Assembly (NCBI RefSeq): GCF_003385395.1 | Contig: NZ_QNUG01000025.1 | Location: 1 to 54,882 of the forward strand | Direction: 5' to 3' | Length of the DNA stretch: 54,882 nt | From: Epilithonimonas hispanica | GTDB lineage: Bacteria; Bacteroidota; Bacteroidia; Flavobacteriales; Weeksellaceae | Shown here: piece by piece, positions 1 to 9,700 of the stretch | Position numbering within the stretch: the stretch's first letter is position 1 | Layout of the letters: each line of letters opens with the position of its first letter | Notes under the pieces: model-generated | Told to the model about the DNA's origin: nothing | Databases searched by the model: none | The model's input: only the letters and a program-made list of their open reading frames with translations | Program-made: the position numbers and the translations under genes

Positions 1-42
1 GGTTTTAAATGTTGGATCATAGATTTTTCTCTCTCGTTTCAT
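1..42 (-). CDS. IS3-family transposase OrfA, 5' fragment cut by the window edge
   Basis: Reading leftwards from the ATG at 42-40 gives 14 codons, MKRERKIYDPTFKT, still open at the window edge. This matches the opening of IS3-family OrfA proteins, the HTH subunit that binds the element's ends and is usually fused to OrfB by programmed frameshift. Only the N-terminus is visible, before the helix-turn-helix. The right end of the element should lie within about 60 bases of the start codon, perhaps near 80-90, but I could not place an inverted repeat. The call rests on recalled family resemblance of a short stretch and would need the sequence to the left for confirmation. Confidence 0.6.
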   Translation of the reverse strand, partial: MKRERKIYDPTFKT

Positions 43-182
43 AGGTTAAAAATAAGGTTTTATGCTTAACTTTAACTGGACGCTAAATTACTACATCCAC
101 CAATTCGAACGTAAAAATCATATAGTTGAAGTGTTATTCATGCTTACAAATAAATAAACATTCTCCTTTTAATTCATAGTAG

Positions 183-241
183 GGTTCGGTCTATGATAAA
201 AAATGTAAAATATTAAATTAGTTATATTTATAGACCGAACC
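183..241. repeat. Inverted repeat with 12-bp perfect arms
   Basis: GGTTCGGTCTAT at 183-194 is answered by ATAGACCGAACC at 230-241, with a 35-base AT-rich loop. There is no T-run after the second arm, so this is not a classical terminator. It could be a small transposon-end remnant or a regulatory palindrome. It is too far from any gene start to assign a role. Confidence 0.5.
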
Positions 242-464
242 TTTAAAAGTTTGTTCCATTCTGTTTTTTATTGCTAAATTATATAGTATCTATTTTATTA
301 CTCTTCAAGGGGGATTCGAACTATATAAAGTTGGCTTTGTATCTATGTTTTCATATATTTTTTAATAAAAAAATATATAATTGATTTTTAAAAAAATTCT
401 ATAAAAACTATTCTTTTTAGTTATGAAATGCCAGTCCCAATAAAGGTTTTATAAAAATGAACAT

Positions 465-503
465 AAAAAAACACCTCATATAGTTCCCTATGAGATGTTT
501 TTT
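465..503. terminator. Bidirectional-looking hairpin terminator
   Basis: AACACCTCATA and TATGAGATGTT form a stem with one A:C mismatch around the loop TAGTTCCC. An A-run lies on the left and a T-run on the right, so it could stop transcription either way. No clear gene lies immediately on either side, so it may belong to a gene that has been lost. Confidence 0.5.
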
Positions 504-653
504 ATGGGACAAGCGGAAGCATTTTCGAACCAAATGATATTTTCAAACGATAAATTTGAAATACTTTTTAGAGTTTTAATGGCTCAAAGTATATACATCA
601 ATGCACTCCGAAAAATAAGTGAACACATAAGAAAAGGCGCAACTCGTTTGTAA
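504..653 (+). CDS. Possible 49-residue protein, unknown
   Basis: An ATG directly after the terminator T-run opens a 49-codon frame, starting MGQAEAFSNQ and ending SEHIRKGATRL followed by TAATAG. The frame is open from 444. The residue mix (an amphipathic, basic C-terminal half) is more protein-like than the surrounding DNA. I do not recognise a family, and no promoter or ribosome binding site is evident. It may be the 3' remnant of a larger gene, or chance. Confidence 0.25.
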   Translation: MGQAEAFSNQMIFSNDKFEILFRVLMAQSIYINALRKISEHIRKGATRL

Positions 654-782
654 TAGTTTCTAATATTTTGTGCACACAGATTATAAGTAAATTCGTAGTA
701 AGTATCGCAGAGAAATTGACTATTTTATTTCAATTTAAAAGTACATATTATTCAATATTTTCTATTTTTCAAAATAAGTTTT

Positions 783-1010
783 TTAAGAGCTTGTTTAAAT
801 TTTATTCAATAAGTTTTTTATAGCTTTTTCTTAATTTTCTAAATTAAAATAAACTTTGTTTGTTCTTAAATTTAACATTAAGAATTTCAGTGAGTTAAGT
901 TGATTCTGATTAAAGAATCAATAAATTGATTTTTATTAAGTTTTTTAAGCTAAATGGTCTTAATTTTCTTACTGTTAAAAATAAATTATAAATTTAAGCA
1001 GGCTCTAAGA
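783..1010. mobile_element. MITE-like element, copy A (about 228 bp)
   Basis: The left end reads TTAAGAGCTTGTTTAAATTT at 783-802. The right end, 990-1010, read in reverse complement, is TCTTAGAGCCTGCTTAAATTT, so the ends are imperfect terminal inverted repeats. The interior is AT-rich and non-coding. The same terminal sequence bounds a second element at 15858-16263. No transposase is inside, which fits a non-autonomous element mobilised in trans. I did not identify a target-site duplication. Confidence 0.5.
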
Positions 1011-1145
1011 TTATACAATGTATAAAATACTTGAAGGTCTTTTATGAAATGGTGTCATTAAAAAAGGAAAATGATTTATAAGACTAGTGTATTACAGTGT
1101 ATATTGTCTTCTAATTTAACATAATTTATTTTTTTTAACTTTTTG

Positions 1146-1175
1146 TTTGGATTTTAAAAAATATTTATATATTTG
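1146..1175 (+). promoter_or_regulatory. Bacteroidota-type promoter of the toxin operon
   Basis: TTTG at 1146-1149 (-33 element) is followed after 18 bases by TATATTTG at 1168-1175, a full match to the TAnnTTTG -7 box. Transcription should begin near 1181-1183, about 90 bases upstream of the start codon at 1274. The start falls at the first arm of the hairpin at 1182-1252. Confidence 0.6.
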
Positions 1176-1181
1176 TGGTGT

Positions 1182-1257
1182 AAGGGGAAGTTGAATATTT
1201 GATTTACAACTTTTACAGTCTAATGATACCGGCCGAATCCGCTCTTCCCCTTTTTTT
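1182..1257 (+). terminator. Terminator-like leader hairpin in front of the toxin operon (attenuator candidate)
   Basis: AAGGGGAAG at 1182-1190 pairs perfectly with CTTCCCCTT at 1244-1252, and the second arm runs into seven T's. The stem begins almost exactly at the predicted transcription start and ends about 17 bases before the ATG of the first gene. A long loop (about 50 bases) separates the arms. It could end most transcripts early, or alternatively stabilise the 5' end of the mRNA. Confidence 0.45.
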
Positions 1258-1273
1258 CTAAAAAACACAAACT

Positions 1274-2611
1274 ATGATTACACGAAAAAGATTTCTTTTG
1301 ATGGGATCGTTGGGTATTCTATCTGTTTTAACTCCCAGTTTTCTTTTTTCCAATACTATTTCCAACTCAAATCCTGATACTTTTGCTTTGTTAAAAAAAG
1401 CCAGAAGATACAGAAAGCAAGGAAAATTAAACTTAGCCAAAAGTACTTATCAAGAAGTTCTTACAATAGATCCTACAGAAATAAGAGCATATAATGGAAT
1501 ACGCAGAATTCTTCTAAATAAAAAGAATAAAGAATTTGAAGTTATACAGTTATATCAACAGGCATTAACACATATCCCAAATAATCTAAGAATAAAACGC
1601 AGTCTTTACAATGAATATTCCAAAGCTGCGTTAGGAAACAGAAAAGTTTTACAACAAATCAATATTCCGGGAAGGATGTTGCTTCATGTTAAAAGTAAAT
1701 ATGAAGAAATGATCGCAAATTATCCTGAGAAGAAAAATCTACAAAAGCAGCTGGAAAAAATTGAAAAATATATTCAGCTGAACGTAGACACACAAAATCC
1801 GCACGAAAATATCCCTTTAAAAGCATATCGCAAACAGCAAAAGAAAAATCACAAAAAAAGATTTGACGGATTACCAGCACAAAGAACAACTTTAATGCTT
1901 GCTGAACTCGAGGCAAAGCCAGTTTCTGATGACAGGGCACAACACATCCGTGAAATGTCAAAAGTAAATATAAAGGCTTTAAGAACGGAGAAAAGATATT
2001 CGGAGGCATTAGATGCTTCGGAAGTATTCTTGAATACAAAAAGCGCTACGGATCCCCTCTTTATCAAACAGTTTAGAGATTTAGCCAAACAATTGCATCA
2101 GCATGATAGATTATTGTCTTTTGAAACAAAAAATCATGCTACAAAAAATACTTTTTGGTCTGCAGTATCTCTATTTGATGCATATTATAGAAAAGCAGAA
2201 AAACAAAATCAGCCTGCTCCTGTAGTAATGGATTCTTTGATACAATTCATGATTGAAAAATCTGAAAATCCATATCAACAATTTGAGGTAGAAACACGAA
2301 AAATTAAAATAGAATTATTAAACAATAATTTATTAAAGGCAAAAGATAAAATAATTGATCAATGCATGAAGATGAGAGGAATTTCCAGCCCTCATTCAAT
2401 CGATAGAATGAATGTAATTATTGCCAATTTTTGTCAAAAAAACGGAGACGATGACACTAAAAATTCAATTATAAATATTGCGATTGAGCCGAAATCATTT
2501 TTAGAAAGCAATGATGAAATTAAAAAGTCAATCGCTCTTATGAATATAGGACGTTCTTATGAAAATCCAATCCATATTCAAAATTTACAAAGAAAACTAG
2601 CCAGCTTATGA
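1274..2611 (+). CDS. Exported TPR-repeat protein, first gene of the RHS toxin operon
   Basis: This 445-residue protein starts with a basic, hydrophobic export signal (MITRKRFLLMGSLGIL). RKRF resembles but does not match a twin-arginine motif. Residues about 38-115 carry tetratricopeptide-like helices (ARRYRKQGKLNLAKSTYQ, then NNLRIKRSLYNEYSK), a protein-interaction fold. The rest is charged and probably helical, with no enzyme motif that I recognise. The stop overlaps the next start by 4 bases (ATGA), so the two genes are translationally coupled. As leader of an operon with a T9SS cargo and an RHS toxin, it may act as an adaptor or chaperone in the periplasm. That role is inference from context. 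Confidence 0.65.
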   Translation: MITRKRFLLMGSLGILSVLTPSFLFSNTISNSNPDTFALLKKARRYRKQGKLNLAKSTYQEVLTIDPTEIRAYNGIRRILLNKKNKEFEVIQLYQQALTHIPNNLRIKRSLYNEYSKAALGNRKVLQQINIPGRMLLHVKSKYEEMIANYPEKKNLQKQLEKIEKYIQLNVDTQNPHENIPLKAYRKQQKKNHKKRFDGLPAQRTTLMLAELEAKPVSDDRAQHIREMSKVNIKALRTEKRYSEALDASEVFLNTKSATDPLFIKQFRDLAKQLHQHDRLLSFETKNHATKNTFWSAVSLFDAYYRKAEKQNQPAPVVMDSLIQFMIEKSENPYQQFEVETRKIKIELLNNNLLKAKDKIIDQCMKMRGISSPHSIDRMNVIIANFCQKNGDDDTKNSIINIAIEPKSFLESNDEIKKSIALMNIGRSYENPIHIQNLQRKLASL

Positions 2612-3771
2612 AATTAAAATTTATTTTTTGTATATCTCTATTTTTCTGCGTATTCGGTAATCTGTTTTCTCAAATTGCCATTACAGAGGTCTATTATGAC
2701 ACACCCTACAATGAAAAATTAAGATTTGGCACTCAAGCCAATGGTTATGTGGATGCCATAAAACATCACAGAGGAGAATTTGTAGAAATTTATAACTACA
2801 GTGATAAAGATATCAATTTAAAGAATTGGTATTTAGGTGATAAGGTTGGGATGTATTGGTTTCCTGAAAAAATAATTAAATCAGGACAGTTTATGGTATT
2901 GGCTTATAGCACATTGCCTTCCAATACAACTGAATTTACCGATTTTTTCTCCACTACTACAGGAAAGCAAGATCAGATTATTCTCCAAAATGCAATTATG
3001 CTAAGGAATCAAAGGGAAGAATTGTATTTAGGATATACATTAAATAATTCACATATACTTAATAAAAGCTCTGTTAAATGGAGTTATCAAGGACCACAAG
3101 GTCCGATGCCTACAAATTTTATTCATAATATTTGGCAAACGCCTAATTTATTTTACTCTATAAATTCCTTACAACTAAATTCAAGCAATGATTATAGTAA
3201 TGGAACACCAAATCCGTTAGATGCAACTTATAAACCGCCGATACAAAGTTATGACGCTTTAGTAAAAAATGATTATCAAAACTATTATTCTTTTTTAGAT
3301 TGGAGTGAAAATGTAAAGAATATAGTAGATAAAATATGTGCGATTAGTATCGAAAAAGTAGAACAAATTCCAAATGGGACATACAATAACGGAGGAAAGT
3401 GCTTCACTTATGACACCGCAGGAAATAGAACTATTGCAACGGATTGTTCAGCAACAAATCCTGGTACATCAACCTATGGGTACACTTCAGACGAATTAGA
3501 AGCAATTAAAAACAACATTTTTGTTTATCCGAACCCTGCTACATCCAATAGTAGTTATGTTGTAAATATTTCATGGAATGGACCAGCTATTAATAAAATT
3601 AATAATTTGCAAGTCTACACTTCAGGTGGAGGATTAGTTTATGGATTTATCCCAACTAATGGGGTTAATTCTACAACCTTTTCTTTGCAAGGTCAACTTC
3701 CGGGAGTATTTGTTACAAACTTTACATTAAATACAGGACAGGTGATCTCCAAGAATATCTTAAAATGGTAA
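2608..3771 (+). CDS. Lamin-tail-domain protein with T9SS type A sorting tail
   Basis: The 387-residue precursor has a clear signal peptide (residues 1-22, ending NLFSQ). A lamin tail domain follows at about 24-130 (GEFVEIYNYSDKDINLKNWYL), a beta-sandwich common in Bacteroidota surface proteins. The C-terminal 80 residues form a type A T9SS sorting domain: it opens FVYPNPATS, has a glycine turn, and ends KNILKW. Known T9SS biology predicts export across the inner membrane by Sec and across the outer membrane by T9SS, then cleavage of the tail by PorU. It is coupled on both sides: 4-base overlap upstream, and the next gene starts inside its last codons. It may tether or escort the downstream RHS protein, which itself lacks such a tail (inference). 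Confidence 0.8.
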   Translation: MKLKFIFCISLFFCVFGNLFSQIAITEVYYDTPYNEKLRFGTQANGYVDAIKHHRGEFVEIYNYSDKDINLKNWYLGDKVGMYWFPEKIIKSGQFMVLAYSTLPSNTTEFTDFFSTTTGKQDQIILQNAIMLRNQREELYLGYTLNNSHILNKSSVKWSYQGPQGPMPTNFIHNIWQTPNLFYSINSLQLNSSNDYSNGTPNPLDATYKPPIQSYDALVKNDYQNYYSFLDWSENVKNIVDKICAISIEKVEQIPNGTYNNGGKCFTYDTAGNRTIATDCSATNPGTSTYGYTSDELEAIKNNIFVYPNPATSNSSYVVNISWNGPAINKINNLQVYTSGGGLVYGFIPTNGVNSTTFSLQGQLPGVFVTNFTLNTGQVISKNILKW

Positions 3772-6700
3772 AAACTATGAAATTAAAACTTTACTCTTTA
3801 TATACTTTTTTATTTGCTTTTTCAATAGTAACCGCTCAGGAAGACATTGAAATTCCTTTAGAATATTCTACATCTGGTTATCAGACAAGTTCTGCTTTAA
3901 AAACTACGACCGATAATACTCTAGTTCCAACGGTAAATGCTGAGATGAATGTTAATGAAGCAGGAGCTCTGACTTATATTCTACCTGTTGAAATATTGAA
4001 AGGATTAAATAACTTTCAACCTAATATTGCACTAGCATATAACAGCCAAAGTGGAAATGGTCAAGCTGGTTGGGGATGGAATATTGTAGGGCTTTCAGTC
4101 ATAACGAGAGGTGGTAAAAGTAAAGATATAGATGGTCTTACTATTGGGCCTCAGTTTAACGATGGAGATCCTTTTTATTTGGATGGACAACGTTTAATTA
4201 AGAACTCAGATAATACCTACTCAACTGAAAAATTTTCTAAAATAAAAATAAGGAAACCTCTAACAGGAGAATTTTCATTTATTATACAATATACAGATGG
4301 TAGAATTGCAAAGTTTAAAGAGCTTACCACTGGACAACATTATATTTCAATATTTATTGATTCCTTCAATAATGAAATTCATTATACCTATTTAGTTGAG
4401 AATAATACGCCTAGAATTACAAGAGTATCTTACGGGGGAACAAGCTCCTCTAATGATAAATTTTATATTGATTTTGTTTATAAAACAAGAAAAAAAAATA
4501 TACAGATATACAGAAATGGGATTGCATATATTAATTCAAAAGTACTATCTGAAATAAACACAGGTTCAACTTATGGTTCTTTATATAGAAAATATGCTCT
4601 TACTCATGATTTTGTGGAAGATAATAGTATAGAACGAATTAGGACAATCACGGTAAACAATGAGAGTGGGGAAAGTTTAAAACCACTCAACTTTAATTAT
4701 AACAATTCTCTACAAGGAGCTGTTAAGATTTCTTCGGAAGGAGTAGGAAGTTTAGGATATGCAACAGGACTGGGAAGTGTTACCGTAGGAGACTTTACAA
4801 ATTCTGTGAGGAAGATCCAGCCTATTTATCAATATAGAAATCCAAACGGTTACTATTTAAGCAGTAACTCAAATTTATCCATTACTACTAATAATGCTGA
4901 AACCCAGCTTTTTTCTGGAAAAGTATTGGATTTGAACAATCATATAACAGAGAAAGACCAGTTAATATCAGTAAATGAGAGCTATTTAGGTACAGAAGAT
5001 CAGGTAAATCCAAATAATCCTGTCAATTTTTCATTAAAAGATGAAATAAACTTTGAAATATCTGATTTGGTTAGAGGTACAAAAAGAAAAGTTACCGTTC
5101 TTGTAAAAGGGGGCTTACAAGAAACAAGTAATTATGTATCATCTGATGATCCTTATGTGCCTAATGATGGACATTATGAATATTCTTATACGAGAGATCA
5201 AACCAAGAGGGAATTAGTTCAAGGTGATTTCAATAATGATGGTTTAACTGATTTTTTAATACTCGAATATTCAAATCTTAATAGAGGTGAAAAAATTTAT
5301 TTTTTTGAACTAGGCAAACAGAATTCAAGTTCTAATGTTAATGTAAATCCAATAATTATAAGTGAAAAGTTTATCGGTAAGGAAATTTATCCAATAGAAT
5401 TTGACGGTGATGGTCTTTCTGAACTAATGGTAGTTAATAAATATTCTGCAAAATATTCAATCTACAAAATTAATTTTGTTACTAATACTTTGGACACAAT
5501 CCTATTAGATCAACCATTGTCAAATATGGGAACTAACACCCCGATATTTTTTGGTGATTTTAATGGAGATGGACTGACGGATTTTTTAACACCACAAAAA
5601 GTGTATGAGATTCCAGAAGATGATAATTCTGGAAGAAAAATGGGAGAAACCTATCGTTTGATGCAGACGGAAAATTTGTTATGGTGGAAGTACACCAGCA
5701 ATGGTAAAGAGTTTAATAAAAATCAGGAAGATTACACTTCACAAAAAATTGCCTATTTAAAGCCATCACAAAGCAACTATATTAAAAGATCCACTTTTTG
5801 GCAAAAATTCTGGAATGGAAAACCTGATGAATATGCCTATACTAGATATTCTACACATAATATAATTGTTACAGATTTTAATAATGATGGACGATCAGAC
5901 ATTATAACACTAAATAAAATTGGAACAGCAAAATATAATGTAAATGGAAATTTAAGTGGTGTGCCTATTGATAATTTAAGCAATACCTTGATGAATCCTT
6001 CAGGTTATTTTCCTGTTAATTTTTATTCTTCAATTACGAATAGGGTAAATTTTTACGAGAACAAAAATTTGCAAGGAGGAACGTTTAGTCAGCTTAAAAC
6101 TTATCCTATAGAAAACATCAAAATATCTCCTTTATCACTTATACTTTCATCCACAGAATTTGATTTTCTAAATGTCTCCAAAGCAGGAGTATATATTTTT
6201 GACCCTCTTGTAGGAAGGTGTACAACTATTGCTATTGACAACAGTAATTTTTTGGAAAAGCAAATACAAGAAGTCGATAATGGCTCAACAGTATTACAAA
6301 GGGTAGATTATAGAAATATGATTCCAAGTACACAAAGTGATGAAGCCACTTATTTATATAAGCCAGTAAATGAGTTGAAGTATCCGTATTATGTTCATAA
6401 AACGAATTCTGCACTGTACTTAGTGAATAAAATACATACCATATTTGATGGTAAGATTCTTTCTAAAGAATACCGATATGAAAACGGAATCCAACATTTG
6501 GATGGTAAAGGCTTTTTAGGGTTTCAAAAAACATACAACAGTGATGCCTACGAATCTGAATTAAAAAACGGAAAATATGTAAATAAAAATCCTGTAAAAG
6601 CTGTTTTCTGGAACATCCAAACTAGAGATCCTCAAATGGAAAATGCCATAGTAAAATCCACCTATGGAGGAATAAATAGATTTTTCACGGAAAATACAAC

Positions 6701-9700
6701 GATAAATAAAAAATTCGATAAAGGAAACCATCAATATTTAATTTTATCTACAGATGAAATTTCTCAAGATAATCTAAAAAAAATTACTATTAGTAAAAAA
6801 TATGATTATGACCTTGCTGATGATCTTAAACTAAAAACGGCATATACTGATTACAACGGCGTTGGTTCAGCAATATCAAAATATACTTATCAACCTGAAT
6901 TTTCAAATGCAGACCATCATTTCTATGGGAAAATTGCAACCATTGAAAATACTGTATACAAAGATGGGTTATCTTTCACTACGAAAGAAGAATCAACTTA
7001 TTTTCCTAATGGAGCAATTAAGGAGAATAAAAAATATGGGAATAATGCCAATGCACCACCTATTATTACTTCTTATACTTATGATACCATTGGTAATCTA
7101 AAAACTCAAACTCTTTCAACAGCTGGGGTTTCTTCCCAAACGACAACTTATGATTATGATACAACAAATAGATATGTTAACAAAACCACAACACCAGACG
7201 GATTATCATCCACTTCTGTTGTCAATTTTTTAGGAAGAGTTTCTTCAGAAATATCACCACTAGGACTTTCAACTAACTACACTTATGATGTGTGGGGGAA
7301 TATTACAGAAATTACTGATTATCTTGGTAAGAAAACTACTATTTCCAAATCTATAGCAGATGCTTCCACAGGAGGTATTTACAATCTTCATAAAAAACGC
7401 GAAGGTGGCACGGAAACTATTGTGACTTTTGATAAATTTAATAGAGAAATTATATCTAAAACCCAATCTATTAATAATAAATGGCTTGTTTCCAAAGCAG
7501 AATATGATATTTTTGGACGAAAAACTAGATTTTCCGAATCATTCTTTGAAGGGGAAATCCCTAAATGGAATTCCGTAGAATATGATGAGCTAAGCCGTCC
7601 GATAAAAAACATTGCTTTTACTGGAAAAACAATTACCACTTGTTATGAAGGCATGAAAGTAACTGTGGACGACGGTTTCAAAAAAACCTCCAAAACATTG
7701 GATGCAATGGGACATATCATTAGGCATCAGGATCATGGCGGAGTGATTGCTTATTATTATTTTCCGAATGGAGCATTACGTGAAACCAATTATGAAGGAA
7801 TAAAAACTACCTTTGAAATTGATGGTTGGGGAAATAAAACAAAAATTACCGATCCTTCTGCAGGTGTTTTCACTTATGAATATGATAACCTAAGTCGAAT
7901 TACTAAAGAAGAAAATCCAAAAGGAACTACCGTTTATACTTACGATACATTAGGAAGACCTCTTACAGAGACAATAACGGGAAAAACAACGGCCGAAAAT
8001 ACTAACATCAGTAAGACTTATAGTTATAATGCAAACACCAAGCTTCCTGAAACTATTACAGGAACAAGCAATGGGAAAACATATACGTATACCACACAAT
8101 ATGACAATTATTTCCGTATAAAAGGTAAAATAGAGAAAACGCCTGATTTTACCTATTTTTCTTCAACCACATTTGACAGTTTTGGTCGCACAGATGAAGT
8201 TTCTATTTCTACCGTGCTCATAAATCCATCCTACACCTCTTCCTCAAAAATTAAAAATATATATGATGCTAATGGTATCCTTGTTCAACAGAATGATGTA
8301 GATAGCGGAAAAATGGTTTGGCATATTTCTGATATAAATTCAAAAGGTCAAACCACCGAAATGGAGTACGGCAATGGCTATAAGATAAATAATACCTATA
8401 GTACAACCAATTTCAGTTTAAAACAAATTAGCCATAATCATCAGACTTCAGGAGTTAATGTTCTTGATATATCTTATGACTATAATGTTGATAAAGGTGT
8501 TCTAAACTCAAGAAACAACGCTACATTTAGCAAAAATGAACAATTTACATATGATAAGCTCAACCGTCTACTTACCGAGACCGTTAATAATGTTCTGGTA
8601 AATGAATATACCTTTGACAAAAGAGGAAGAATAACCTCTAACACAGAGCTTGGGAAATATAACTATAACGAATCAGATTATAAGCTACAAAACATAGCAT
8701 TTAATACCAACGGACAAAATGTAAATGCACAAAGAGGATTTGCCGATGTAAAATACAATGCCTTCAAAAGTCCTTTGCAGATTACTTTAGCAGGCAAAGA
8801 AAATCTTTCTTTTGAATACAATATCCTGAAGACAAGATACGCTATGGTATCTTCTGTTACAGGGAAGCAAAAATATTACTCTTCTGATTTCGCAATAGAA
8901 ATCACCAAAGACAATACAGGAAAAACACAAATTGTAACCTACATTACTGGTGATCCGTATTCTGCCAATTATATTAAAAAAGAAGTGCTTTCTGGAACTA
9001 CCGTTACAGAAAAAGCCAATTACTTCCTTCATAGGGATAATATCGGTAGTATTGTAGCGATTACGAAAGCAGACAATATAGGTACAGTAGTAGAAAAACG
9101 CTTCTTTGATGCATGGGGGAATCTGAAAGCATTAGTAAATTCAGCAGGACAAACCATAACTGATGCTCAACAGTTGATAAATTATAATTATTTTATAGAC
9201 AGAGGCTACACAGGACACGAGCATCTTTGGAAAGCAGGGCTCATCAATATGAATGCCCGTATTTATGATCCTATTATTAGAAAATTTTTATCACCAGATA
9301 ATTTAGTTTCCGACATTTTTAATACACAGACTTTTGATAGGTATTCCTATGTCTTAAACAATCCTTTGTTATATATTGATATTGACGGAAATGAACCTAT
9401 TACTTTTGGTGTGGCTGTATTAATTGCTGTAGGTGTTGCTATTGTTAGCAAAGCTATTGCTAACATGATACAGGGCATTCCTTTTTGGTATGGGCTTGGT
9501 AAAGCTGCTACAATGGGAGCGATAAGTGGAGCAATTAGTTTTGGAATTGGCAGTGTTGCATCTTCCTTTACTTCTTTAGCCCCGGTGGCAACAAGTACGC
9601 AGGAAGCAATATTAAGTGGGCTAGGTCAAATTATTGGAATGTTTTTACCAAGTTGGGAGGTGCAAATAGGAGACTGGACTTTTAGCTTAAACATTTCTTT

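Larger units (their letters stand above)
43..1145. other. Long, largely gene-free AT-rich stretch
   Basis: About 1.1 kb without a convincing long gene. It holds an inverted repeat (183-241), a hairpin terminator (465-503), a possible 49-codon ORF (504-653) and a MITE-like element (783-1010). The stretch lies between an IS end and a toxin operon and looks like an insertion-prone accessory junction. I see no tRNA, rRNA or CRISPR in it. Confidence 0.6.

Noticed and set aside
504-545. tRNA-like 3' end on the minus strand (GGTTCGA and nearby pairing)
   Set aside because: The T-loop word and a 5-bp stem are present, but the loop is out of register and no D-arm or anticodon arm follows. Treated as chance.
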